From assembly GCF_003368325.1 (NCBI RefSeq), contig NZ_CP031467.1:2976001-3040000 (forward strand): a DNA stretch of 64,000 bases. The letters run 5' to 3'. Origin of the DNA: Paraburkholderia caffeinilytica (GTDB taxonomy: Bacteria; Pseudomonadota; Gammaproteobacteria; Burkholderiales; Burkholderiaceae). Of this stretch, positions 25,632 to 35,417 are shown piece after piece. The number at the start of each line of letters is the position of its first letter. Position 1 is the stretch's first letter. The translations under genes and the position numbers were made by a program. The notes beneath the pieces were generated by a model. It saw nothing but the letters and a program-made list of their open reading frames with translations, did not search any database and was not told where the DNA came from.

Positions 25632-26879
25632 ATGAAATTTCGCGCGATCATGGGCGCTTTGTGCGCCGCAGGTCTGATGTGTGGCGTCTCGGCTGCGCAA
25701 GCGGCCGAATCGGTCGAAGTGTTGCACTGGTGGACTTCGGGCGGCGAATCGAAAGCCGTCGGCGTCCTCAAGGACGACATGACGAAGCAGGGTTACACGT
25801 GGAAGGACTTCGCGGTTGCTGGCGGCGCGGGTGCGGCCGCCATGACGGCACTCAAGACGCAGGTGATCTCGGGCAACGCGCCGAGCGCCGCGCAGATCAA
25901 GGGTCCGCTGATCCAGGACTGGGCTTCGCAAGGCGTGCTGGTGCCGATCGACCCGGCCGCGGCCGACTGGAAGAAGAACCTGCCGCCGGAAATCGACAAG
26001 ATCATGCACGCGGACGGCCACTACGTGGGCGCGCCGTTCTCGGTGCACCGCGTGAACTGGCTGTACATCAACAAGGCAGCACTGGACAAGGCAGGCGGCA
26101 AGGTGCCGACCACGTGGCCTGAGTTCTTCGCGGTGGCCGACAAGATGAAGGCCGCGGGCATCCAGCCGATCGCGATGGGCGGTCAGCCGTGGCAAGACCT
26201 GACGCTGTGGGAAGACGTCGTGCTGTCGCAAGGCGCGGGCTTCTACAAGAAGGCGCTGGTCGACCTCGACGAGAAGACGCTGACGTCGGACCAGATGGTC
26301 GGCGTGTTCGACACGGTCCGCAAGATCCAGGGTTACTTCGACGCGGGCCGTACGGGTCGTGACTGGAACCTGGCCACGGCCATGGTCATCAACGGCAAGG
26401 CCGGCATGCAGTTCATGGGCGACTGGGCGAAGGGCGAGTTCGCCAACGCCGACAAGAAGGCGGGTTCGGACTACGTCTGCGCTGCGGTTCCGGGCACGGA
26501 AAAGGCCTACACGTTCAACGTCGACTCGTTCGTGTTCTTCCAGCAGAAGGGCCAGAAGACCGCAACGCCGGGTCAACTGGCATTGGCCAAGACGATCATG
26601 TCGCCGGAATTCCAGGAACAGTTCAGCCTGAACAAGGGTTCGATCCCGGTTCGTCTGGGCGTGTCGATGGCCAAGTTCGACGACTGCGCGAAGAAGTCGT
26701 ACGCGGATGAACAGGTGGCGATCAAGTCGGGCGGCTATGTGCCTTCGCTGGCGCACGGCATGGCGCAACCGGATGCAGCAGCCGGTGCGATCTCGGACGT
26801 GGTCACGAAGTTCATGAACTCGCAGCAGGATTCGAAGAGCGCCGTTGCCGCGCTCGCGAAGGCTGCGAAGACCAAGTAA
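25632..26879 (+). CDS. gtsA: Glucose-type ABC transporter substrate-binding protein
   Basis: 415 residues with a Sec signal peptide cleaved after AAQA (about residue 24). It is a family 1 sugar-binding protein: VEVLHWWTSGGE at the mature N-terminus, PTTWPEFFAVADKMKAAGI, QPWQDLTLWEDV, MQFMGDWAKGEF and NVDSFVFF, all typical of the GtsA glucose/mannose-binding group of Pseudomonas and Burkholderia. It captures sugar in the periplasm for GtsBC. A strong GGAGGAG site precedes the ATG. Position beside zwf-pgl-glk supports glucose as substrate. Confidence 0.92.
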   Translation: MKFRAIMGALCAAGLMCGVSAAQAAESVEVLHWWTSGGESKAVGVLKDDMTKQGYTWKDFAVAGGAGAAAMTALKTQVISGNAPSAAQIKGPLIQDWASQGVLVPIDPAAADWKKNLPPEIDKIMHADGHYVGAPFSVHRVNWLYINKAALDKAGGKVPTTWPEFFAVADKMKAAGIQPIAMGGQPWQDLTLWEDVVLSQGAGFYKKALVDLDEKTLTSDQMVGVFDTVRKIQGYFDAGRTGRDWNLATAMVINGKAGMQFMGDWAKGEFANADKKAGSDYVCAAVPGTEKAYTFNVDSFVFFQQKGQKTATPGQLALAKTIMSPEFQEQFSLNKGSIPVRLGVSMAKFDDCAKKSYADEQVAIKSGGYVPSLAHGMAQPDAAAGAISDVVTKFMNSQQDSKSAVAALAKAAKTK

Positions 26880-27077
26880 GTAGCGTCAAGCGAAGTGGCG
26901 CGCCTGGCGGTTCCCCTCGTGGGCGCCGGGCGCGTTCTTCAGATTGCTTGCAGCGGTTGCGTTACTTAGGGCGAGACGCTTCACCCCTGGTTTCATCGAG
27001 TCACACCTATGCCGTTCCGGCCTCGCGTTTTTCTTGCGTGAGCGCTCCGGCGGTACAGTTTCAGCAGGAGTCGAGTA

Positions 27078-28016
27078 GTGACTGCTTCTATCAGCGGAAA
27101 CGGGAAAACGGCCTCCGTGACCCGCCGCACGTCGCCCATGGCGGCCCTTGCCGATCGCTGGATTCCGAAGCTGGTGCTCGCACCCAGCGTCGTGATCAGC
27201 CTGATCTTCGTGTATGGCTTCATTGCTATTACCGGCTATCTGTCGCTGTCGAATTCGCGACTGATGCCCCGTTATGAATTTGTCGGTCTCGATCGTTATC
27301 GCGAACTGTTCGATAACGATGTGTTCTGGACGTCGGCTGCCAACCTCGGCTGGTTCGGCATTCCGTTTATCGGTATCTGTATCGGCCTCGGTCTGTTCCT
27401 CGCGATCCTGCTCGATCAGCAGATCCGCAATGAAGGCGCGCTGCGCGCCGTGTTCCTGTACCCGATGGCGCTGTCGTTCATCGTGACGGGTACGGCGTGG
27501 CAATGGATCATGACGCCGAGCGTCGGTCTCGAGAAAGTGTTCCACGACTGGGGCTGGACGAGCTTCTCGTTCAGCTGGCTCGGCGACCCCGACAAGGCGA
27601 TTTTCTGCGTCGTGATCGCAGCGGTGTGGCAATCCACCGGCTTTGTGATGGCGCTGTTCCTCGCGGGCTTGCGCGGTGTCGACGGTGAAATCTTCAAGGC
27701 CGCGCAGATGGACGGTGCAGGCTTGCCCACCATCTACCGCAAGATCGTGATTCCGAGCATGCGCCCGGTGTTCTTCTCCGTGCTGCTGATTCTCTGCCAC
27801 ATCACGATCAAGACCTTCGACCTGGTCGTCGCGTTGACCGCGGGCGGTCCGGGTACGTCTTCATCGCTGCCGGCTATTTTCATGTACACGTTTTCGTTCA
27901 ATCGCGGGCAGTTGGGCGTCGGCGCGGCATCGTCGATGATGATGCTCGCGACCGTTGTGGCCGTGCTAGTGCCGCTGATGTATCTGGAATCGAGGAGCAC
28001 CCGCAATGCAGCCTAA
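27078..28016 (+). CDS. gtsB: Sugar ABC transporter permease (GtsB)
   Basis: 312 residues, MalF-type inner-membrane permease with six predicted membrane segments. The EAA loop is GEIFKAAQMDGAGLPTIYRKIVIP (about 209-232). The GTG start at 27078 has AGGAG seven bases before it. The gap of 198 bases after gtsA holds no gene; many binding-protein genes have a stabilising hairpin there but I see none that is convincing. gtsC overlaps the 3' end by 11 bases. Confidence 0.92.
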   Translation: MTASISGNGKTASVTRRTSPMAALADRWIPKLVLAPSVVISLIFVYGFIAITGYLSLSNSRLMPRYEFVGLDRYRELFDNDVFWTSAANLGWFGIPFIGICIGLGLFLAILLDQQIRNEGALRAVFLYPMALSFIVTGTAWQWIMTPSVGLEKVFHDWGWTSFSFSWLGDPDKAIFCVVIAAVWQSTGFVMALFLAGLRGVDGEIFKAAQMDGAGLPTIYRKIVIPSMRPVFFSVLLILCHITIKTFDLVVALTAGGPGTSSSLPAIFMYTFSFNRGQLGVGAASSMMMLATVVAVLVPLMYLESRSTRNAA

Positions 28017-28863
28017 GATGACGATCAGCCGTGCCGTCATTTATGCGGCCTTGATTCTGTTTGCCCTGTATTTCCTGTTTCCGCTGTACGTGATGCTGTC
28101 CACGTCGTTCAAGGACATCGACCAGCTGCGCACCGGCAACCTGCTCACGCCGCCGTCGCATTGGACCGTCGACCCCTGGATCAAGGCATGGAGCGGTGCG
28201 TGTACGGGCGTGCGCTGCGACGGCATGCAACCGTTCTTCATGAACTCCGTGCGCATGGTGATCCCGGCGGTGCTGATCTCGTCGATCATCGGCGCGTTCA
28301 ACGGTTATGTGCTCACGCACTGGCGCTTCCGTGGCGCGGATCCGATCTTCACGATGATCCTGGTTGGCTGCTTCATTCCGTTCCAGGCGATCCTGCTGCC
28401 GATGGCGCGTTTCGAAGGCTTGCTCGGCCTGTCGAATTCGATAACCGGTCTGGTGGTGGTGCACGTGATCTACGGTATCGCCTTCACCACGATGTTCTTC
28501 CGCAACTTCTACGTGAGCATTCCGGCTGAACTCGTGAAGGCCGCGCGGATCGACGGTGCCGGTTTCTTCACGATCTTCACGAAGATCCTGCTGCCGGTGT
28601 CGCTGCCGATTTTCATGGTGTGCCTGATCTGGCAATTCACGCAGATCTGGAATGACTTCCTGTTCGGGATTGTGTTCTCCGGCGTCGATTCGATGCCGAT
28701 CACGGTGGCGCTGAACAACCTCGTGAACACCTCGACCGGCGTGAAGGAATACAACGTGGACATGGCCGGCGCGATCATCGCCGCACTGCCGACGCTGCTC
28801 GTCTACATCGTCGCCGGCCGCTATTTCGTGCGCGGTTTGACGGCGGGCGCAGTCAAGGGCTAA
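28006..28863 (+). CDS. gtsC: Sugar ABC transporter permease (GtsC)
   Basis: 285 residues, MalG-type permease partner with six membrane segments. The EAA loop is AELVKAARIDGAGFFTIFTKILLP (about 176-199) and the C-terminus RYFVRGLTAGAVKG is the typical MalG-like tail. Overlap with gtsB implies translational coupling. Together with GtsB it forms the transmembrane channel energised by the ATPase encoded next. Confidence 0.93.
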   Translation: MQPKMTISRAVIYAALILFALYFLFPLYVMLSTSFKDIDQLRTGNLLTPPSHWTVDPWIKAWSGACTGVRCDGMQPFFMNSVRMVIPAVLISSIIGAFNGYVLTHWRFRGADPIFTMILVGCFIPFQAILLPMARFEGLLGLSNSITGLVVVHVIYGIAFTTMFFRNFYVSIPAELVKAARIDGAGFFTIFTKILLPVSLPIFMVCLIWQFTQIWNDFLFGIVFSGVDSMPITVALNNLVNTSTGVKEYNVDMAGAIIAALPTLLVYIVAGRYFVRGLTAGAVKG

Positions 28864-28967
28864 CCCGGGGCTAGACCATACGCATCGCGGCGGCGCTTTG
28901 TTGATAATGCACCGCCGTCATCCGACCAGAGTTTTCAAGCAGTACCAGAGACAAGAGGATTCACAGC

Positions 28968-30083
28968 ATGGCAAGCCTTTCCATCCGTGACGTGTACAAG
29001 ACTTACCCGAACGGGGTACCGGTTCTGAAGGGTGTCAACATCGACATCGAAGACGGCCAGTTCCTGATTCTCGTCGGCGGCTCGGGCTGCGGGAAATCGA
29101 CGCTGCTCAACATGATCGCCGGCCTCGAAACCGTGACCAAGGGCGAGATCCAGATCGACGGCAAGACGGTAAACAACCTCTCGCCGAAAGATCGCGACAT
29201 CGCGATGGTGTTCCAGTCGTATGCGCTGTATCCGTCCATGACGGTGCGCGAGAACATCTCGTTCGGCCTGAACATCCGCAAGGTGCCGAAGCAGGAGCAG
29301 ACGCAGATCGTCGACCGCGTGTCGAACACGCTGCAGATCACGCACCTGCTGGACCGCAAGCCGGGTCAGCTGTCCGGCGGTCAGCGTCAGCGCGTGGCGA
29401 TGGGCCGTGCGCTTGCGCGCGATCCGGTGATGTTCCTGTTCGACGAGCCGCTGTCGAATCTCGACGCGAAGCTGCGTATCGAAATGCGCTCTGAAATCAA
29501 GCTGCTGCATCAACGCCTCGGCACGACGATCGTCTACGTGACGCACGATCAGATCGAAGCCATGACGCTCGGCGACCGCATCGCGGTGATGAAAGACGGC
29601 ATCGTCCAGCAGTTCGGCGCGCCGCAGGAAATCTACGACTCGCCGTCGAATCTGTTCGTGGCCGGCTTTATCGGCGCGCCGCCGATGAACTTCATCCAGG
29701 GCAAGCTGGTGGAGCAGGGCGCGGGCGTCGCGCTCGAACTGGATACGGGCGTCGCGCGCACGGCGCTGAACCTGCCGTTCGACTCGGCCAAGGTGAAGTC
29801 GCATGTGGGGCGTGAAGTGATTCTGGGCCTGCGTCCGGAGCGCATCACCGACGCGCGCGGCGCACATGGCGACAACGCGAAGCTGCAGCCGATCGAAGTG
29901 AAGGTCGACGTGATCGAGCCGACCGGACCGGACACGCTGGTGTTCGCGCAGGTCAACGGCAAGCGCATCGTGAGCCGTGTGCACCCGGCGTCGAATCCGC
30001 AGCCGTTGTCGAATGCGACGCTGCTGTTCGATACGTCGAAAGCCGTGTTGTTCGATCCGTCGAATGAAGAGCGGATTGCCTGA
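28968..30083 (+). CDS. gtsD: Sugar ABC transporter ATPase (MalK/UgpC type)
   Basis: 371 residues. Nucleotide-binding domain with Walker A GGSGCGKST, signature LSGGQRQRVAMGRAL, Walker B FLFDEPLSNLDA and H-loop VTHDQIEAM. A C-terminal MalK-like TOBE region (about 245-371) includes LGLRPERITDA. It powers the GtsBC permease from the cytoplasmic side. It follows gtsC by 104 bases and is the last gene before a strong terminator. Confidence 0.94.
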   Translation: MASLSIRDVYKTYPNGVPVLKGVNIDIEDGQFLILVGGSGCGKSTLLNMIAGLETVTKGEIQIDGKTVNNLSPKDRDIAMVFQSYALYPSMTVRENISFGLNIRKVPKQEQTQIVDRVSNTLQITHLLDRKPGQLSGGQRQRVAMGRALARDPVMFLFDEPLSNLDAKLRIEMRSEIKLLHQRLGTTIVYVTHDQIEAMTLGDRIAVMKDGIVQQFGAPQEIYDSPSNLFVAGFIGAPPMNFIQGKLVEQGAGVALELDTGVARTALNLPFDSAKVKSHVGREVILGLRPERITDARGAHGDNAKLQPIEVKVDVIEPTGPDTLVFAQVNGKRIVSRVHPASNPQPLSNATLLFDTSKAVLFDPSNEERIA

Positions 30084-30114
30084 GGCGGGTTATTCGCTGA
30101 GCGATTCGCATTGA

Positions 30115-30150
30115 AAAAGCCCCATGCGTTGTGAGACGCATGGGGCTTTT
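30115..30150. terminator. Bidirectional terminator after gtsD
   Basis: Perfect 15-bp stem AAAAGCCCCATGCGT / ACGCATGGGGCTTTT with a 6-base loop. It sits between the convergent gtsD and LysR genes and can end both transcripts. Confidence 0.93.
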
Positions 30151-30220
30151 CTTCATTGGCCAGGGGCTGTTTGCATCGGGTGGCATCGGGCCCGCAACAT
30201 GGCGCCCGTGCACAGTGACG

Positions 30221-31138
30221 TCACACGTCCGTGATGCGCAGATCCGGATTGTTCCGCGTCAGCTCGGTGACCCACTCCGTGAAGGCGCGAAGCCGCGAAC
30301 TCAGATTGCGGCGATGCGCGTACAGGATCGACAGCGGTGTGCTGGGGCTCGTGTAGGTCGTGAGGATTTCCTTGAGCGCGCCTTGCGCGATCAGGTCCGC
30401 GACCATGTAGCGCGACGGCTGGATGATGCCGTGGCCGAGTGCGCCCGCGCCGATGTAGACGCTGCCGTCGTTGACCGCGAGCACGCTCTTCAATGTAACC
30501 TTGACGATCTCGCCGTCCACCTCGTACTCGAATGGAAAGGTCTTGCCGCTGCGCGCGGAAACGTAGTTGACCGCGCGATGCTCGCTAAGCTCGTCGAGCG
30601 TGGTCGGCGTGCCGTATTTCTCCAGATAGGCCGGCGACGCGCAGGTCACGATCCGCGCCTGACCGATGCGGCGCGCGACGAGACTCGACTCTTCCGGCGT
30701 GCCCATGCGGATCACGCAATCCACCCCGTCCTGAATCAGATCGATATTGCGATCCGCCAGTCCGAGCCGCACGTCGATCTCGGGGTATTGCCGGTAGAAG
30801 TCGTCGAGCGCGGGCAGCAGCAGCGCCCGGGCGAGCGTACCGGAGGTATCGACGCGAATCGTGCCGCTCGGATGTTCGCGCTTGTTCGAGAGCGACGATT
30901 CGGCATCGGTGACTTCGGCGAGGATGCGCACGCAGCGTTCGTAGAACAACGCGCCGTCTTCGGTGACGCTGACCTGCCGCGTCGAACGGTTCAGCAAGCG
31001 TACGCCGACGTGTTCTTCCAGTGCCTGAATGGTGCGGCTGACTTTGGCACGGGGCAGGTCGAGCGATTCGGATACTTTGGTGAAGCTGTTCGCTTCGACC
31101 ACACGCGTAAATATCTCCATCGCTTCGAAACGGTCCAT
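30221..31138 (-). CDS. LysR-family transcriptional regulator
   Basis: 305 residues. N-terminal helix-turn-helix (MDRFEAMEIFTRVVEANSFTKVSESLDLPRAKVSRTIQALEE, given by position 1-42) and a substrate-binding domain with VDTSGTLARALLLPALDDF. The MDRFEAMEIF start and the 'crgA-like' effector domain place it with the large DUF-poor PA2758-type group. The neighbouring gene is a glutathione transferase in the same direction, 158 bases upstream. No target can be assigned. The ATG at 31138 is chosen over upstream alternatives by family alignment. Confidence 0.9.
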   Translation of the reverse strand: MDRFEAMEIFTRVVEANSFTKVSESLDLPRAKVSRTIQALEEHVGVRLLNRSTRQVSVTEDGALFYERCVRILAEVTDAESSLSNKREHPSGTIRVDTSGTLARALLLPALDDFYRQYPEIDVRLGLADRNIDLIQDGVDCVIRMGTPEESSLVARRIGQARIVTCASPAYLEKYGTPTTLDELSEHRAVNYVSARSGKTFPFEYEVDGEIVKVTLKSVLAVNDGSVYIGAGALGHGIIQPSRYMVADLIAQGALKEILTTYTSPSTPLSILYAHRRNLSSRLRAFTEWVTELTRNNPDLRITDV

Positions 31139-31296
31139 ATTTTTGCCTTGTGAGTGATGGGCGGAAGTAGGTTTCGAAGTGAAGTGTATCGCTTGGAAAT
31201 CGTGTTGTCGCAATGAGGCTAGCTGCGCGAGCGGGTTGGCCTGTCTGCTCCGCCCGCCTGTCGGCGCTGTTGCCCGATTGGGCCGGGTTCGTACGA

Positions 31297-31956
31297 TCAA
31301 TCCCGATCAGGCGCGCCAAGCGGGAACAGCGGGCGATACGGGCGCGCCTCGTCGACCGCGCGAGCGAACGATGGCCGGGCCAGCAGCCGCCTCCGGTAGG
31401 CGAGCACGTGCTCGAAGGCCGGGGCGATGCGATGCGTCCAGTCGGCATAGAAGAGGAACGGCGCCGCGCCGCAATCGGCGAGGCTGAAGGTATCGCCGGC
31501 CGCCCATTCGCGTCCGGCCATCACCTTGTCGAGCCAGCCGTAGGCGGTGTCGAGCATGTCGCGGGCCTCGGCCACGGCGCGCGGATCACGCTCCGGCTCG
31601 GCACGCATGCTGTCGTACACGATCTTCTGCTGCGGCGTGGAGATGTAGTTGTCGAAGAACCGATCCATGCTGCGCACTTCCAGCGCGGCGCGGGCATTGG
31701 CCGGCAAAAGCGCCACCGGCCCCGGGTGATACAGGCCGAGATACTCGACGATAATGCTCGCCTCCATCACGGTCCGGCTGCCGTCGACCAGCACGGGAAA
31801 GCGCTTGATCGGCCAGAGCGCGGCGAACTCCGCCATGACCTGCGGGTCGTCGTGCGCGAGCAGGCGCAGTTCGAATGGCGTGCCGTTCTCGTAAAGCGCG
31901 GTCAGCACCTTCTGGCAGTAGGACGAGAAGGGGTGGGCATAGAGTTTCAGGGTCAT
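31297..31956 (-). CDS. Glutathione S-transferase family protein
   Basis: 219 residues. An N-terminal thioredoxin-like domain (1-80) with LYAHPFSSYCQKVLTAL carries Ser/Cys candidates for glutathione activation, followed by PVLVDGSRTVMEASIIVEYL (the E/S glutathione contact). An all-helical C-terminal domain follows with WAAGDTFSLADCGAAPFL. The start at 31956 has AGGTGA before it; a GTG three codons upstream is possible. It probably conjugates or reduces an electrophile, but the substrate is unknown. Confidence 0.9.
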   Translation of the reverse strand: MTLKLYAHPFSSYCQKVLTALYENGTPFELRLLAHDDPQVMAEFAALWPIKRFPVLVDGSRTVMEASIIVEYLGLYHPGPVALLPANARAALEVRSMDRFFDNYISTPQQKIVYDSMRAEPERDPRAVAEARDMLDTAYGWLDKVMAGREWAAGDTFSLADCGAAPFLFYADWTHRIAPAFEHVLAYRRRLLARPSFARAVDEARPYRPLFPLGAPDRD

Positions 31957-32306
31957 CGTGGTCACCTAGGGGGGGCGAGGAGCGCTGTGGCGCGATGTCG
32001 GCCGGAGGGGCCGTTTACCTGACGACGAACGACGGTGGCGGGAATCGACAACCGTGAAAACTTTAGCGAAGGACGAATGTTCATCCCGCATACGCTAAAA
32101 CCGGACACAGCAAGCGCCTATTTGATGCGACTTGGCACGACAAAACGTCACAAACTACCGGGAAAGATTGTGCCTCGGAACCCGCGCTGCCTGGTTCCTG
32201 GCGGCGCGTTTGGTGAGGCCGGCCTGCTGGAGGACACCCGCCAGGCGAGTTCAGTGAGGCAAGCTTGGTGAGCCAACCGTAGTGAGCCAGGCTTGGTGGG
32301 GTAGGC
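31957..32306. other. Gap between GST and TRIC-channel genes
   Basis: 350 bases. The right end carries part of a five-copy 14-bp tandem repeat (32254-32323). The rest shows no supportable gene or terminator. Confidence 0.55.
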
Positions 32307-32323
32307 TTAGTGAGGCAGCCGTA
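32254..32323. repeat. Five tandem 14-bp repeats across the TRIC-gene stop
   Basis: Five exact-length units at 32254, 32268, 32282, 32296 and 32310, each starting GTG(A/G)G and alternating between GTGAGGCAAGCTTG-like and GTGAGCCAACCGTA-like forms. The minus-strand stop (32307-32309) of the channel gene lies inside unit 4 and the codons for its last residues in unit 5. Confidence 0.85.
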
Positions 32324-32930
32324 TGTTGAACCTGAACGTCGCCAGCCTCGCGAGCAGGATGAAGGCGGTGGCGATCAACACGCTATAAACCGTATCGACG
32401 TTCGCGTAGTCCAGCAGCACGTACAACCAGCATCCTACAAAAGCGCAGGTCGCGTACGGCCGCGAATCGCGCAGAATCAGCGGCACCTCGTTGCACAGCA
32501 CGTCGCGAATCACGCCGCCGAATACGCCGGCCAACACCCCCATCATCACCGACGTGAACCATGGCATCTGCGCGTCGTGCGCGATCGACGTGCCGGAAAT
32601 GCTGAACAAGCCCAGCCCGATCGCATCGGCTACGAGCAAGACCCGCTCGGAGAGCAGGCGCGACGTCATCTTCAGCAGCGTCGGCGCAAACAACGACATC
32701 ACGAAGATCGCGATCAGATAGGTTTGATGTTCGACCCAGTAAAAGGGCCGCCGCTCCAGCAGCACGTCGCGCAAGGTGCCGCCGCCGAAGGCCGTCGCGA
32801 CGGCCACGAGGAAGGTGCCCACGGCGTCGAGCCGGCGGGTCCTCGCTTCGATAAAACCGGAAATCGCGTACGCGAAAATGGCCAGCGCTTCCATGACGGT
32901 CAGCGCCAGCGTCAGCCTCGGATGGATCAC
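32307..32930 (-). CDS. TRIC-family (UPF0126/YadS-like) membrane channel
   Basis: 207 residues with seven predicted membrane segments arranged as two similar halves: FGGGTLRDVLLERRPFYWV in the first and FGGVIRDVLCNEVPLILR in the second, the duplicated GGG/GG-R-D motif of this family. Prokaryotic homologues form trimeric cation channels in the inner membrane, probably potassium-conducting. It lies 10 bases after the Smr-domain gene and is likely in the same transcript. Its stop codon is embedded in tandem repeats. Confidence 0.9.
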   Translation of the reverse strand: MIHPRLTLALTVMEALAIFAYAISGFIEARTRRLDAVGTFLVAVATAFGGGTLRDVLLERRPFYWVEHQTYLIAIFVMSLFAPTLLKMTSRLLSERVLLVADAIGLGLFSISGTSIAHDAQMPWFTSVMMGVLAGVFGGVIRDVLCNEVPLILRDSRPYATCAFVGCWLYVLLDYANVDTVYSVLIATAFILLARLATFRFNIRLPH

Positions 32931-32940
32931 CGGGACTCCG

Positions 32941-33699
32941 TCAGGACTTGACTTGAGCCGGCACCGCGCCCGGCTGCAACAGCACGACTACTGCGCCGGC
33001 GCCGCCGTCATGCGGACGTGCCTGGCAGAAGGCGATCACCTCGGACTTCTGTACGAGCCACGCACGCACTTTGCCCTTCAATACGGGTTCTTTGCCGATC
33101 GACCCAAGGCCCTTGCCGTGAATCACGCGCAAACACCGCAGGCCGCGTTTCACCGACTCACGGATGAACTCGGCCAGCGCCTCGCGCGCTTCCTCGCGAC
33201 GCATGCCGTGCAGATCGATTTGCGCCTGCACGATCCAATCGCCGCGCCGTAGTTTGCGCACGACTTCCTGACTTACGCCGGGGCGGCAATAGGAGAGCGT
33301 TTCGTCGGTTTCGAGCAGGATCTCGGGGTCGAACTCGTCGGAGATCGCTTCGTGCAGTACGGCTTCTTCGTCGAGCCTGGTCTGCACCGGCAGCGGCGAC
33401 GGAGGATTGCGCGCCAGGCTGACGCGCGGCGGGACCGCCAGTGGCGCAACCGCGCCGATCTCGCGGCGAAACAGATCGGCGTCCGCCGAGGCTTCGCGCT
33501 GCGCCGCTGCTGCGGCCGCGCGTTCGCGTTCGCGCCGTTGCGTGTCGTTCTTTAACGCATCGCGCAAGGCACCGAGGCCGGCTAAACCCGCAGCCGGTTC
33601 GAGCTTCGGTTTGACGGCGGGTGCGGATACCTCGGGCGCGGGCCTGGTAACGGCTCTGGCGCGCTTCGGTTCGCTAGGATGGGGCTGATTCTTCGGCAT
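32941..33699 (-). CDS. Smr-domain protein (putative endonuclease)
   Basis: 252 residues. The N-terminal half is Ala/Pro/Arg-rich and likely disordered, with a coiled stretch RRERERAAAAAAQREASA (about 56-73). The C-terminal Smr domain (about 160-248) shows the hallmarks QIDLHGMRREEA, RVIHGKGLGS and GGAGAVVVLL. Stand-alone Smr proteins such as E. coli SmrA/SmrB nick DNA or cleave mRNA at collided ribosomes. Which activity this one has is not visible. It is followed immediately by the TRIC-channel gene. Confidence 0.9.
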   Translation of the reverse strand: MPKNQPHPSEPKRARAVTRPAPEVSAPAVKPKLEPAAGLAGLGALRDALKNDTQRRERERAAAAAAQREASADADLFRREIGAVAPLAVPPRVSLARNPPSPLPVQTRLDEEAVLHEAISDEFDPEILLETDETLSYCRPGVSQEVVRKLRRGDWIVQAQIDLHGMRREEAREALAEFIRESVKRGLRCLRVIHGKGLGSIGKEPVLKGKVRAWLVQKSEVIAFCQARPHDGGAGAVVVLLQPGAVPAQVKS

Positions 33700-33782
33700 A
33701 TCGCTAATACACAGAAAAGTAGATCGAGCGCACGGCGCCGGTTGCGGCGCCTACTCGTGCAGCGGCGCATCGAAGCACCTGA

Positions 33783-33938
33783 CCGTCAGGCTGGGCAAGC
33801 GTGTACACAGGCTGCAACGCCACGCCGTTAGGCTGGGCAAGCATCCACGCAAGCGGCAACGGCGCGCCGTCGGGCTGCACAAGCGGTAACGCCACGCCGT
33901 CAGGCTGCACAACCGTACACGCAGGCGCCAATGTAACG
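33783..33938. repeat. Four imperfect tandem repeats of 42/42/30/42 bp
   Basis: Units start at 33783, 33825, 33867 and 33897, each with CCGT(C/T)(A/G)GGCTG and ending in (A/G)ACG or a close variant; the third lacks 12 bases. All lengths are multiples of three, and the minus-strand frame reads VQPDG / VQPDG / AQPNG / AQPDG at the same place in each unit. Confidence 0.85.
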
Positions 33939-33986
33939 GCGTCGGCCAGCCGCCGGCACGACACGAACCGCGCGCTGACACCACGC

Positions 33987-34017
33987 AAAAAAGGCCGCCG
34001 GCTTTTCAGCCGCGGCC
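33987..34017 (-). terminator. Terminator of trxB
   Basis: On the minus strand GGCCGCGGCT, a GAAA loop, AGCC, a bulged G and GCGGCC, then six T. It begins 66 bases after the trxB stop. Confidence 0.85.
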
Positions 34018-34082
34018 TTCTTCGGAGTAGGCGGCCGGACCATGCCCAGCGCCATTTTACCGTCGCGCTTAACTGTTGCGGA

Positions 34083-35417
<1,335 letters not shown>

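Larger units (their letters stand above)
33700..34082. other. Gap between trxB and the Smr gene
   Basis: 383 bases. Contains the trxB terminator (33987-34017) and a block of 42-bp tandem repeats (33783-33938). A minus-strand frame 33704-33988 of about 94 codons runs through the repeats but can only start at a TTG inside the terminator, so I do not call it a gene. Confidence 0.6.
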
